Source of the DNA: Planctomycetota bacterium
GTDB lineage: Bacteria; Planctomycetota; Planctomycetia; Pirellulales; PNKZ01
DNA length: 64,000 bases
NCBI GenBank assembly: GCA_018242585.1
Contig: JAFEBQ010000016.1
Location: forward strand, 1 to 64,000
Reading direction: 5' to 3'
This document shows, piece after piece, positions 18,930 to 28,053 of this stretch. The position numbers were made by a program, and so were the translations under genes. The first letter of the stretch is position 1. The number at the start of each line of letters is the position of its first letter. The notes under the pieces were generated by a model. The model did not search any database. It saw nothing but the letters and a program-made list of their open reading frames with translations, and was not told where the DNA came from.

Positions 18930-19892
18930 TCAGCGCGCCGGAATGACGGCTCCGTCAGGCTTTGGAAACGAGATTGTTCTACCGAACCCGTCGTGATCGG
19001 AAATATGATCGATCGACAGAATCTTCCACGCGCCGTTCCGTTGTTCAATCGCGATCTCACAAAAGCAGAACATCGGCGCGCCGTTAGCCCAAGCCGACCA
19101 CCTACCGCTGAAGCCGTTCGCCCACTGGTCGTTCAAGGGGTAGAAACGGCCGGCATCGGCTCCGAGCTTGATGATGCCGTGGAAGCCGCGCCCGTTCAGC
19201 CGATCGGCTTCGGTCATCCCTTGTGAAGCAACCATGACGTGAGGATTGCGCAATTCAAAGACGCAATCGAGCGGGATAACAGAAGGAAGGCCGCGCAGGC
19301 CCGAGTTGTTGGGCGGAAATGTTCGGGTAATGCGAACCCGGAATCCGTCGTTGGCTTTTGTCAGCTTCCAGGTTTTGATCGCCAGCAGCCCAGCTTCGCG
19401 ATCGAGTCCCGTCGCTAGCTTGTACGGCTTCAGGTGCTCGCCAAACGGCACTCCGAACAGGAGCCCGGTTTTATAAATCGGAATGTCGCCACCCGCGGAC
19501 GTGGGGCCAGCAGCGCGAAATGACGTGGGTTTTACTTGGGTAGCCGCGTAAATCAGGCCCGCCAGACAGACGGCGCCCAGGGGAATCAGCAATAACCACG
19601 CGGCCGAGGACTTTGGCCGGGCTCGCGGACGCCATCTTTGCTGGGTTGGAAAGGTCGGTTGCGCCGCCGAACCGATCGGCGGTGAAGGCATTGCGACCGA
19701 GGTTGACACAGCGGTGACGAACGCGCCGACTTCAGCCAGCGGTTGCCAAGCCGCCATTCCCTCGCACCAACATAGAACGGTCGAATCAAGTTGCCGAGTT
19801 CGGCAAGCGACGCGGATTTGTTCGGCCGTGAAAGGGCCGGTCGGCGTGTCGCCCGCGCGGGTTACGTACCAGCATCGACGTTCGTCATTCAC
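18930..19892 (-). CDS. GYF-domain single-pass membrane protein
   Basis: The N-terminus carries a GYF_2-type domain: WYVTRAGDTPTGPFTAEQIR with the GPFT core and a following CWCEGMAAWQPLAEVGAF. After a Pro-rich linker there is one membrane helix (SSAAWLLLIPLGAVCLAGLI, about residues 94-113). The remaining 200 residues, probably outside the membrane, carry no motif that I recognise. GYF_2 domains bind proline-rich peptides and are common at the N-terminus of bacterial membrane proteins. It lies downstream of and on the same strand as a zinc-ribbon membrane protein, with 44 bases between them, so they may be co-transcribed. Function unknown. Confidence 0.7.
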   Translation of the reverse strand: MNDERRCWYVTRAGDTPTGPFTAEQIRVACRTRQLDSTVLCWCEGMAAWQPLAEVGAFVTAVSTSVAMPSPPIGSAAQPTFPTQQRWRPRARPKSSAAWLLLIPLGAVCLAGLIYAATQVKPTSFRAAGPTSAGGDIPIYKTGLLFGVPFGEHLKPYKLATGLDREAGLLAIKTWKLTKANDGFRVRITRTFPPNNSGLRGLPSVIPLDCVFELRNPHVMVASQGMTEADRLNGRGFHGIIKLGADAGRFYPLNDQWANGFSGRWSAWANGAPMFCFCEIAIEQRNGAWKILSIDHISDHDGFGRTISFPKPDGAVIPAR

Positions 19893-19936
19893 CGCTGATC
19901 TCCTACCGCTCGCGTCATTGACGCACGTTCACGCCC

Positions 19937-21031
19937 TCATCGGTATCGATCCAAGGCGCCTTGCGGTGATCCGACGACTTTGGCGTAGTATTGCCTCATC
20001 CGGATCGAACGCTCCGCGCTGGCAAACAAATGCACCAAGACGATTGACCAGATGGTCAGGCTGATCACACTCGACATGATCCCCACGCGCAGGCTGACGG
20101 CCAAGATGACGCTAAGCATGGCCAGCACGGCGTAGACGATGGACAACAGCCGAGCCAGCGATAGCCCCCAGGCGTGAAAGGTCCACAGCCCATAACTTGC
20201 GACAAGGGTAAGTAAGCCGAGATGAAAGGTCAGGGCCGCCAGTGCTTGAAGCGTCAGGCTGGCGATCGTGCCCGCCGCGCCCAACTCCGCCGCGGCGCGG
20301 CTTTGCGCTTGGCCGATCACATGACTCATGCCGCTCAAGGCGCTGTCGCCAGCTTGGACTAATCCCGTGAAGATTAACCCGAGGATCATTACCGATAGTC
20401 CGTTAAGCACGAAGTAGAACGTCAGCCAGACAATTCCGATTGGCCTACCTCCTGCTGGCCCAGCCCGCTCAATGGGTAGGCTTGCGCTTTCCGAACGTGA
20501 GGATGGCGCTTGGGAATAAGCATCATTGTCGCTGGCGAATTCATTGCGATTGATGATATGGGTCGTTCGATCTCCCACCGGTGGCACGGGGGGCATGCCG
20601 TAGTTGACTGCCGAAGCCACGGGGCCGTTCGGTCCCATCATGAACTGAAATGAGCAGTGCGGACAGGCAACGCCGTGCCCAACCAAGGAAGGGTCAAAAA
20701 CGATCGGACTGTTGCAACCTGGGCAGGCAAAGGCCGGCTCGCGAATTGGAGGCGGGCCCCCGTTTGAGCCGCCTACCGGCTTGCCAGCCGAAGCCGTCAA
20801 TGGCATGGAACTCGGCGCTGGTGGAGTCGCTGAGGGAGCCGGAATCTGTGTCACTGGTGACGACCGCCATCGTTCAGTTGGCTCATTGGTTCTTTGGGCC
20901 GGCGGCGACGATCTTAGCTGGGGGACCATCAGCTTTTGTTGGCAACCAGGGCACGGCAGCTCTTTTCCATAAGCCTTTTCGGTCACGTTGATCATGGTGC
21001 CACAGTGGGTGCAATTCATCTTGAAAGCCAT
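19937..21031 (-). CDS. Double zinc-ribbon multi-pass membrane protein
   Basis: A 364-aa protein with two zinc-ribbon-like CxxC pairs: CTHCG and CPGCQ in the first 31 residues, then CPGCN and CPHCS around residues 100-125. A Pro/Ser-rich linker separates them. The C-terminal half has four hydrophobic helices (beginning at about IGIVWLTFYFVLNGLSVMIL, residue 205), ending with a basic tail. Many planctomycete membrane proteins have such an N-terminal FYDLN-type ribbon. It probably acts as a membrane sensor or scaffold, but no activity can be assigned. The Pro-rich linker could be a ligand for the GYF domain of the next gene; that is inference. Confidence 0.65.
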   Translation of the reverse strand: MAFKMNCTHCGTMINVTEKAYGKELPCPGCQQKLMVPQLRSSPPAQRTNEPTERWRSSPVTQIPAPSATPPAPSSMPLTASAGKPVGGSNGGPPPIREPAFACPGCNSPIVFDPSLVGHGVACPHCSFQFMMGPNGPVASAVNYGMPPVPPVGDRTTHIINRNEFASDNDAYSQAPSSRSESASLPIERAGPAGGRPIGIVWLTFYFVLNGLSVMILGLIFTGLVQAGDSALSGMSHVIGQAQSRAAAELGAAGTIASLTLQALAALTFHLGLLTLVASYGLWTFHAWGLSLARLLSIVYAVLAMLSVILAVSLRVGIMSSVISLTIWSIVLVHLFASAERSIRMRQYYAKVVGSPQGALDRYR

Positions 21032-21080
21032 TTGATTTACCCCGTTACTAAAAGCACTCTAGGCATCAACGCTCGCTACG

Positions 21081-21836
21081 TTACCGCCGGAGCACGACTG
21101 TGATCGGCGCGCGCTCGGTTTCGACACCGTGATTGTTCCAGTGAACTACCGGCGTGGTCAGCGACAAAGAAGCATTGTTGATCGGACGTACCGTAACGTG
21201 GAGCATGCGCACCTTGCGGCTGTGGTCGTCGGTAAATACCCCACTTAGGGTGCCGCGGTATGCGCCATCCCCGTGTTTTTCCAATCGACCACTGGCCCAG
21301 GAAATATTGCCGCCGCCAACATAACTGACGTAGAGGCCATCTCCTTCATCAATCACTTCAAACTGGGCGCCATTGCCGCAACCAAACCGGCCACTATTGA
21401 TACCTGGTTTTGCCGCCTGAGGGTGTACGTCGGTCGACGCAAGAGAAGCCTCAAGGATCGCGATTCGTTGCTCGAGACTCGCAATCAGCGCCGCGTCGGT
21501 TCGTGAAGCGACGTCCAGGCGCAGGCTGCTTAACTCCGCTCGGATGCGCTGGAGCTCTCGCAAGCTACGGTCAAGTCGCTCGAGTTGCTGAGCCAAGTCT
21601 TCGGTGATCTGGTCCGTTGCGGCAGCCCGCTCTTCCCATTGCCGAACGCGACTGCTCAAGGGCGCCCGGTATTGCGCTTCGGCGGTCACCGCAGATAATG
21701 TGATAGTCATCATCAAGACGATTAGCGACAGCCGACCACGGTTACCGGCAGGGCGGAATTGTCCGGAAAACTGGCGGTCAGGCCGATCATTGGTCGCGCA
21801 AGCGAGCTGCCGAGAGACTGCAAGGTTTTTTCGCAT
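21081..21836 (-). CDS. Exported coiled-coil protein of unknown function
   Basis: A 251-aa product if started at 21836, where AAAGG lies nine bases upstream; a GTG at 21914 would add 26 residues. A hydrophobic segment (LSLIVLMMTITLSAVTAEAQ) at about residues 36-55 looks like a signal peptide with an unusually long polar leader. Residues about 65-140 are a coiled coil (LAQQLERLDRSLRELQRIRA, SLEQRIAILEASL). The C-terminal 110 residues look like a compact beta domain (GRFGCGNGAQFEVIDEGDGL). It is transcribed away from the ECF sigma gene. I do not recognise the family. Confidence 0.6.
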   Translation of the reverse strand: MRKNLAVSRQLACATNDRPDRQFSGQFRPAGNRGRLSLIVLMMTITLSAVTAEAQYRAPLSSRVRQWEERAAATDQITEDLAQQLERLDRSLRELQRIRAELSSLRLDVASRTDAALIASLEQRIAILEASLASTDVHPQAAKPGINSGRFGCGNGAQFEVIDEGDGLYVSYVGGGNISWASGRLEKHGDGAYRGTLSGVFTDDHSRKVRMLHVTVRPINNASLSLTTPVVHWNNHGVETERAPITVVLRR

Positions 21837-22105
21837 GGCTGTAACCTTTGTCCTGGAAATGACTTGTGGTTGTTTTGCGATTTCGTCCAACGGGATGGTT
21901 GTTGTTCCCTTCACATAAAAATCAGGAATAGGATCGCAAACCGAACAAAAGAATAAAAAATGTGATCGAGCCCTGGGGCACGGAATTCAGGTTTGGCTGA
22001 GTGGTGGCTATCGTGAGTCGAAGCAATGCGTGCCCAGTCCGACACGCGCGGCTGTTGGCTGGTGTCGCACAATGCATCGTTCCCAGTCGAGTTGAGGCAA
22101 CGCCG

Positions 22106-22693
22106 ATGGCTACCAACGCGGAATTTGTTGAACTGATCGCGCGTGTCCGTCGGGGAGACCAACAGGCGACTGCCGAGTTGGTGCGGATGTATGAGCCGGA
22201 AGTGCGTCGCTTCATCAACGCTCGGCATACCGACGAGCGTATTCGTCCGAGCTTTGGCGCGTCGGACGTGTATCAAAACGTGATGATGAGCTTCTTCGTC
22301 CGCGTGGCGCTGGGCGAATACGAAATCAACGCGCCCGAACAGTTGATCGCGCTGCTAACAACAATGGGGCGCAATAAGCTCGTGAATCACATCGAGCGCG
22401 AACAAGCGGGCAAGCGCGATGTCCGTCGTATCGGTCAGGAAGAAGTGACAAACCTGCCAAATCAGGCGGTCGATACGCCCAGCCAGATAGCGATGGGACG
22501 CGAGTTGTTGGCGAACGTGCGCCGGCAAATGACTTCGCGGGAACTGTACCTTGTCGAGCAGCGAGCGAGCGGCCGAAGCTGGGAGGAGCTGGCAAAAGAA
22601 GTCGGGGAACCCGCTGACACGCTAAGAATGCGATGCAGTCGCGCGATCGATCGTGTGGGCCGCGACATGGGCTTCCACGAGGAGCCCGCGTGA
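22106..22693 (+). CDS. ECF-type RNA polymerase sigma factor (planctomycete kinase-linked group)
   Basis: A 195-aa extracytoplasmic-function sigma factor. The start at 22106 is preceded by GAGG at good spacing. Region 2 covers about residues 10-90 (DQQATAELVRMYEPEVRRFI, RPSFGASDVYQNVMMSFFVR), and region 4 about 135-190 (MTSRELYLVEQRASGRSWEE followed by a helix-turn-helix with TLRMRCSRAIDRV). There is no anti-sigma gene. The stop codon overlaps the ATG of a membrane Ser/Thr kinase, so the two are translationally coupled. ECF factors linked to Ser/Thr kinases are a known planctomycete arrangement, in which phosphorylation is thought to control the sigma factor. Confidence 0.92.
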   Translation: MATNAEFVELIARVRRGDQQATAELVRMYEPEVRRFINARHTDERIRPSFGASDVYQNVMMSFFVRVALGEYEINAPEQLIALLTTMGRNKLVNHIEREQAGKRDVRRIGQEEVTNLPNQAVDTPSQIAMGRELLANVRRQMTSRELYLVEQRASGRSWEELAKEVGEPADTLRMRCSRAIDRVGRDMGFHEEPA

Positions 22694-24423
22694 TGGACGA
22701 CGACGAATCGCTCGAAGCGTTGACGCGAACGCTATGTGCCGATCAGCGGCACCGCTGGTTGAATGGCGACAAACGGCCGGTGGAAGCGTACTTGGCGGAA
22801 TATTCCCAGCTGGTGGAACATACCGATTCGCTTTTGACGCTGATCTGTAATGAGTTGGCGTTATGCGATCAGTTCGGCAATAAGCCGAGTGAAGCAGAGC
22901 TAATAGCTCGGTTTCCCCAGTGCGCAACCGAGTTGCGACAGCAACTGGCCGTCAACGCTGGGGTCTCGCCCGCGTTTCCAACGCTAGATTGGCTGGGTGG
23001 CGCGACGGGCAAGAAGCCAGTCGCCTCCATTCATGTGAACACTCCGCGCCGATTTGGTGGTTACGAGCTTGAACGCCAAATCAGTGCCGGCGGAATGGGC
23101 GTGGTCTACCAGGCGACGAAAACCGAACTCGGTGGCCGCATTGTCGCCATCAAGCTGATTCAGCCGAACCTATTGCTTGAGCCGCGCGCGGTCGACCGAT
23201 TTCGCGCGGAAGCAGTTGCCGCCAGTCGATTGAACCACCCTGGCGTGGTGTCGATTTTTCACTATGGCGAACATCAAGGCCAACACTTTATTGAAATGGA
23301 GTATGTGGAAGGAAAGAATCTGGCTGAAGTAGTGGCCAATGGCAAGCTTGCTCCGGAAAAGGCGGCGCGCGTGGTGCGCGAAATCGCCGATGCGCTGCAA
23401 TATGCCCATGAACAAGGCATCGTGCATCGAGATATCAAGCCGGGCAATATTCTGATGGCGCATGATGGTCGGCTGAAGATCGCCGACTTTGGCTTGGCCA
23501 AGATGTTGGAGGCCGATGGCCACCTCACGGAATCAGACGCCAGGATCGGCACGCTCGACTATATGTCACCGGAACAGGCCCAATCTCGCCACCAAGAGAC
23601 AGGCTCCCGCTCGGACATTTATTCCTTGGGAGGCGTCTTGTATTGCCTCTTGACCGGCTACCCGCCAGTGGAGCGAGGCAACCAACAAGAAAAGCTCAAG
23701 CAAATCATCGAGGATCGGCCGCAGCCACCCGAGAAGCTGAATCCCAAGATTCCCAGCGATCTCAACACCATTTGCCTCAAATGCTTGGAAAAACTGCCCG
23801 AGGATCGGTACGCCACGGCGGCGGAATTGCGCGACGATTTGGACCGGTTTCTCCACGATCAGCAAATCTTGGCGCGGCCGACGAGCGCGCTGCAGCGAGT
23901 GTTGCGAACTTGTCGGCCACCGCGGTTTGGACCAGAGTTCAAGGGCTGGGAAGTTTACGCTTTTGGCGCGGCCCTGGTGATGCTGGTGAGTTCCGCCGTC
24001 ACCGCATTCGCGCCAAGGCCCGGCTCTTTTATTTTCTATGCGGGTCTTGCACCACTTTTCTTTTTCCTGGTCGTGCGTGGGGTCAAACGGCAAGCGACGC
24101 TAGAGCGGCAACTATTGATGGCGCTCGTCATCAACGTCGCGCTTTCACAGATCATGAATTACCTGGTGTTTAACCGCTTGATTCCAAGCTATGGCAACAA
24201 CGTATGGTCGCCCGCTTCGGTCATTAATTGCGCGGTGTTTATCATGCTCGGAGTCATCTTCAGGACTCGATATTTCTTTTGGGTCGCAGGCTACTTTCTC
24301 GCGGTTGGGCTTCTATTGGCGGCACTTCCGTTTGAAGGGGCATGCATCGGCTATGGGATCGCCTGGGCGCTATTCCTGGCGTACATGGGCTATCGCTTCA
24401 CCCGTATTGAGGGCGCGTGCTAA
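22693..24423 (+). CDS. Membrane-bound Ser/Thr protein kinase coupled to the ECF sigma factor
   Basis: A 576-aa kinase. The ATG overlaps the sigma factor stop by one base (TGATG). An acidic N-terminal region of about 115 residues precedes the kinase domain (about 119-390), with ISAGGMGVVYQA (glycine loop), VAIKLI (ATP Lys), HRDIKPGNILM (catalytic loop), DFGLAK and GTLDYMSPEQ (activation segment). The C-terminal 150 residues hold about five or six membrane helices (for example VYAFGAALVMLVSSAVTAFA). All catalytic residues are intact, so it should be active. It is the natural regulator of the adjacent sigma factor; the membrane part may sense a signal. Confidence 0.93.
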   Translation: MDDDESLEALTRTLCADQRHRWLNGDKRPVEAYLAEYSQLVEHTDSLLTLICNELALCDQFGNKPSEAELIARFPQCATELRQQLAVNAGVSPAFPTLDWLGGATGKKPVASIHVNTPRRFGGYELERQISAGGMGVVYQATKTELGGRIVAIKLIQPNLLLEPRAVDRFRAEAVAASRLNHPGVVSIFHYGEHQGQHFIEMEYVEGKNLAEVVANGKLAPEKAARVVREIADALQYAHEQGIVHRDIKPGNILMAHDGRLKIADFGLAKMLEADGHLTESDARIGTLDYMSPEQAQSRHQETGSRSDIYSLGGVLYCLLTGYPPVERGNQQEKLKQIIEDRPQPPEKLNPKIPSDLNTICLKCLEKLPEDRYATAAELRDDLDRFLHDQQILARPTSALQRVLRTCRPPRFGPEFKGWEVYAFGAALVMLVSSAVTAFAPRPGSFIFYAGLAPLFFFLVVRGVKRQATLERQLLMALVINVALSQIMNYLVFNRLIPSYGNNVWSPASVINCAVFIMLGVIFRTRYFFWVAGYFLAVGLLLAALPFEGACIGYGIAWALFLAYMGYRFTRIEGAC

Positions 24424-24476
24424 CGATTTACGCGCGAGAGAACTGCGTAAGCTGGCAAATCCAAGGGATTAGTATC

Positions 24477-25094
24477 GTGGCTCAAACGAATTCGTGTCAT
24501 GAATCCTCCCTGTGGATTGCTGGTGCGTTACTGGCCGTGGCGCCGATCGCTTCGTTCGTCACTCAATACATGCTCAGCGCTGGCCCGGAGAACCTGTTGT
24601 TTCGAAACCCCACGGTCGCCTATGTCGATTGGGTGTTCGTGCCGTTCAATTTGTTCGTCGTACACCTGATCGATTGGAGTCGCGGCGGCCGGCTGTTTGT
24701 CGTTATGGCGGTGGCTGTCACGGCAAATACCGCGGCTCACGCCTTTTGGCAAATCGACCATCAAGACCCTGGCCATATGATTGCGCCTGACGGCGTCTTT
24801 CTGCCCGCGGGCTGGGTGCATTTGATCTACAGCACCATGCAAATGATTCTGATCGGCGCATTCATATTCGTACGCCGTCGTGAGGCGCCTTTTGGTCGGG
24901 TCACTTCTGCATTGGCGGTCGCGTATTTCATGGGGGCCGGAGTTTGTGGTTATTTGATCCATCATGGGGTCATGATCACCGATGCCATGATGGTGCTGAC
25001 TGGCTTGGCATTGGTTCTCGTTTACCCGCACCGGCGCGAGTCTCGGCGGCGAAAAGCATTGTCCAGGGCCCCCGAAGTGTCTCGGGTGCCGTGA
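24477..25094 (+). CDS. Multi-pass membrane protein of unknown function
   Basis: A 205-aa protein with about six hydrophobic segments (SLWIAGALLAVAPIASFVTQ, FVVMAVAVTANTAAHAFW, LIYSTMQMILIGAFIFV and others) and a basic tail. The GTG at 24477 has AAGGG nine bases upstream; another GTG at 24417 overlaps the kinase gene end. It follows the sigma/kinase pair on the same strand and may belong to the same transcript. Its stop abuts the stop of the convergent phosphatase/nuclease gene with no base between. I recognise no family. Confidence 0.6.
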   Translation: MAQTNSCHESSLWIAGALLAVAPIASFVTQYMLSAGPENLLFRNPTVAYVDWVFVPFNLFVVHLIDWSRGGRLFVVMAVAVTANTAAHAFWQIDHQDPGHMIAPDGVFLPAGWVHLIYSTMQMILIGAFIFVRRREAPFGRVTSALAVAYFMGAGVCGYLIHHGVMITDAMMVLTGLALVLVYPHRRESRRRKALSRAPEVSRVP

Positions 25095-25838
25095 TTAGTC
25101 TCGATCTCCTGGGCTGGCCCGCGGCCGGAGATGAAAGTCGATCACCAACGGCAGGTGGTCCGACGCGTCGCGGGCGGGGCGCGAGTGGGCCACCCGGGCG
25201 TGCGTCACCTCGATCGCGCCAGAACAGAACGCCTTGTCCAACGAGCCGACCGGTAGCCAGGCCGGGAACGAGCGAAACCGACTCGGCGGGGCGCTGACCT
25301 GCCGGTAGCCTTCGCGGCGCAGCGCGGTTCGGTGCAGCCGATTGCGCCAGTCGTTCAAGTCGCCGATCAACAGGGTGGGCAACTCCCCCGTCGAAGCAAA
25401 CAGATGATGCCCCAGCAGGTGCTCGATCTGCCAATGCCGCTCGCGCTCCTGCAAGCCCAGGTGCATGTTCACCAGCCGCAGCGTTCCCTCGGGCGTGTCG
25501 ATGATGGCGATCTGCGCGCCGCGCGGCTTGCGCTGCCGCAAGCGCAATGAGATCTGATGATGCGCGCTCAGCGGCCAGCGCGAGAGGAGCAGATTGCCAT
25601 AGCCGCCGCCGGAGCGGAGGTGGAAGTTCATCTGGTACATCTGGGCCGCGGCGTGGAATCGCTCGGCCAGCATGTGGGGCTGATCGTCGTGCGACGAGCG
25701 GCGGCAGCGCTGGTCGACTTCTTGCAGGCAGATCAGGTCGGGATTCTGCTCTTCGACCGTGGCGACGATCCGCGCCAAGTCATAGCGACGGTCGCGGCCG
25801 CCGATCCCCTTGTGAATGTTGTAGCTCAGTACGCGCAT
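25095..25838 (-). CDS. Endonuclease/exonuclease/phosphatase (EEP) family protein
   Basis: A 247-aa metal-dependent phosphodiesterase/nuclease fold. Landmarks in order are LSYNIHKG (N-terminal Asn), LICLQEVDQ (metal Glu, about residue 40), VNMHLGL, LLIGDLNDWRN (Asp/Asn) and DASDHLPLVIDF (C-terminal Asp-His pair). No signal peptide, so it acts in the cytoplasm. It lies 7 bases after the sigma54-type regulator on the same strand and is very likely in its operon. The actual substrate (nucleic acid, phospholipid or other phosphodiester) is not evident. Confidence 0.88.
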   Translation of the reverse strand: MRVLSYNIHKGIGGRDRRYDLARIVATVEEQNPDLICLQEVDQRCRRSSHDDQPHMLAERFHAAAQMYQMNFHLRSGGGYGNLLLSRWPLSAHHQISLRLRQRKPRGAQIAIIDTPEGTLRLVNMHLGLQERERHWQIEHLLGHHLFASTGELPTLLIGDLNDWRNRLHRTALRREGYRQVSAPPSRFRSFPAWLPVGSLDKAFCSGAIEVTHARVAHSRPARDASDHLPLVIDFHLRPRASPGDRD

Positions 25839-25845
25839 GGGAACG

Positions 25846-27816
25846 TCACTGCGGCGGCTCGTCGGTGTTCATCCCCAACTGGCGCATCTTGCGATACAAG
25901 TTCGAGCGGTGCAGCCCCAACTGCTCGGCCGCGGCGCTGATGTGGCCGTTGGCTTGCCGGATGGCTTGTTCCACGTATTCGACTTGAAAGCGTTCGGTGG
26001 CTTCGCCAAGCGGCAGGTTCTGAGGAATCGTGGCGCTGGCGGCCGGCGCCTCGGACGCGAACATGAAGCTCAAATCGTCCAGGTCGACCTTGTCGTCGGC
26101 CGAGAGATACGCCAGCCGTTCCATGGCGTTGCGCAGCTCGCGAACATTGCCCGGCCAGCGATGCGATTCCAGTCGCGCTCGCGCCGCAGGCGTGAACTCG
26201 GGAACCGGTCGCCGCGCCTGGCGGCAGAACTGTGCCAAGAAGTGTTCGGCCAGCGGGATGATGTCGACCGCCCGCTCACGCAGCGGCGGCAACCGCAGCG
26301 CCACGACATTCAAACGGAACAGCAAATCTTGCCGGAACCGCTTCTGGCGGACCATCTCGGCCAGGTCTTGATTGGTGGCGGCGACCACGCGCGTGTCGGT
26401 CGGAATCGACTTCGAGCCGCCGACGCGAACGACGACTTTTTCCTCGAGCACGCGCAGCAACTTGGCCTGACCCCCCAGGCTCAGATCGCCGATCTCGTCC
26501 AGGAACAGCGTGCCGCCCGAGGCCAGCTCGAACTTGCCAGCATGCGATTCGTGGGCGTCGGTAAAGGCCCCGCGCTCGTGGCCGAATAATTCGCTTTCCA
26601 GCAGGCTCTCGGTGATGGCCGCGCAATTGACCGCAATGAGCGGCTGGTCGCGGCGCGGGCTGAGGTAATGAATCGCCTGGCTAACCACTTCCTTGCCGGT
26701 GCCATTCTCGCCCAGGACCAGCACCGCCAGCTCGGTCGGCGCCACGCGGCGGATCGTCTGGCGCAGCTCTTCGATCGCTGGGCTGACGCCGATCAGCTTG
26801 GCGCCGCGGGCCGCTTGCTCGCTTAGCTCGCGGCGCGAGTCGAGCAGCTTTTTGCGCTCTTGCGTATTCTCGAGCGCAATGGCGGCGTGGTTGGCCAACT
26901 CGACCAGCGCGGCTTCGTCTTCGGTCGTGAAGTTTCCTTCCAGCCGGTTGATCACCTCGAACGCGCCCAGCATCTCGCCGCGCCGACTTCGCAGCGGCAC
27001 GCACAGCAGCGTCCGCGTGGTGTAGCCCAGTTGCTTATCGACGTTGCGGCTGATGGTGTGTTGTTCGTGCTCGGCGTCGACGCGGCGTGGCGCGGCGGTT
27101 TGAATCACCTGGCCGACGATCCCTTCATTGTCGGGAATGCGCAGCTCGCCCCCCTCGACCCCCAGCGCCGGGCGCGCCACCAGCAAATGGTTGCTCCGGT
27201 CCCAAAGAAAAATGCTGGCCCGATCGGACCTGAGCAGCCGAGTCGCCGCCTCGGCCATCTCGTTCAGCAACGGCTCCACCTCGTGGGCCTGGTTCCACTG
27301 GGCGGCGATTTCGAGAATCGTGCTCAGGCGTTCATTCTTGCGCCGCTGTGCCGCGCGGTCGCGAATCGCCGCCAGCGCCGCCCCCAGCGTGGCCGCCAGG
27401 GCCGCCACATCGGCCAAGGCGGGCGCTCCGGCCGAGCCAGCGCGCACGACCAGCAACTCGCCCCCGGCGGCGTGATGGGCCAGCGGGGCCGCGATCCAGG
27501 CCTGGCGCGCGGCGGGTTGCTCGCCGTCGAGCACCTCGGCCAGCCAATCGGCCGGCAAGGTGCCGCGCGGGCCGGCTTCGTACAGTGCTGTCAGTCCTTT
27601 GGCTCCCGTCGAGCGCACCAGGGCCGCGTATTCGACCGCCAGGGCCTTGCGCACGTCCCCCAGGGCCAGCGTCACCGGCCCCGCCTCCTCGACGGCCGAG
27701 AAGCCGACACTGGCGATTTGCCACGCCACGGGCAGCAGCGCGGCCGGTACCGCGGGCAGGGTGCGATCGTGATTTGACTCGGCGTTCACAGGGGGTGCTG
27801 GTCTCAGGGGTGTCAT
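25846..27816 (-). CDS. GAF-domain sigma54-type enhancer-binding regulator (GAFTDA variant)
   Basis: A 656-aa protein with GAF-type sensory region(s) in the N-terminal half (clear GAF block about residues 190-320, PDNEGIVGQVIQTAAPRRVD), an AAA+ domain with Walker A LGENGTGKE and Walker B GTLFLDEIGDLS, and a C-terminal Fis-type HTH (NGHISAAAEQLGLHRSNLYR). The sigma54-contact loop reads ERGAFTDA rather than GAFTGA. In classical activators changes in this loop weaken sigma54 contact, so the protein may be an altered activator or act otherwise. The start is placed at 27816; the open frame reaches further back but lacks protein character. Its gene leads directly into an EEP-family gene. Confidence 0.88.
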   Translation of the reverse strand: MTPLRPAPPVNAESNHDRTLPAVPAALLPVAWQIASVGFSAVEEAGPVTLALGDVRKALAVEYAALVRSTGAKGLTALYEAGPRGTLPADWLAEVLDGEQPAARQAWIAAPLAHHAAGGELLVVRAGSAGAPALADVAALAATLGAALAAIRDRAAQRRKNERLSTILEIAAQWNQAHEVEPLLNEMAEAATRLLRSDRASIFLWDRSNHLLVARPALGVEGGELRIPDNEGIVGQVIQTAAPRRVDAEHEQHTISRNVDKQLGYTTRTLLCVPLRSRRGEMLGAFEVINRLEGNFTTEDEAALVELANHAAIALENTQERKKLLDSRRELSEQAARGAKLIGVSPAIEELRQTIRRVAPTELAVLVLGENGTGKEVVSQAIHYLSPRRDQPLIAVNCAAITESLLESELFGHERGAFTDAHESHAGKFELASGGTLFLDEIGDLSLGGQAKLLRVLEEKVVVRVGGSKSIPTDTRVVAATNQDLAEMVRQKRFRQDLLFRLNVVALRLPPLRERAVDIIPLAEHFLAQFCRQARRPVPEFTPAARARLESHRWPGNVRELRNAMERLAYLSADDKVDLDDLSFMFASEAPAASATIPQNLPLGEATERFQVEYVEQAIRQANGHISAAAEQLGLHRSNLYRKMRQLGMNTDEPPQ

Positions 27817-28053
27817 CCGAGCGCGAAGCTGACGGTATTCAACTTTACGATGCCAGGGGGCGTGACGTGAAGTCAATTTGATTCGATTGACAGGTTTGGT
27901 CTGGTGTAAAGCGTGCCCTGGGGCGCGCCGCCGCCATTGATGCTGGCGAAAAATGTTTGAAATGCAACTATTTGTCGGTAGCTTGAAGGGGCCAGCCAAC
28001 CTGGGGCAGGGGGCCGCTGGGTCTGGCCGGCGTTTGCACGAAGGGATTTCGAA

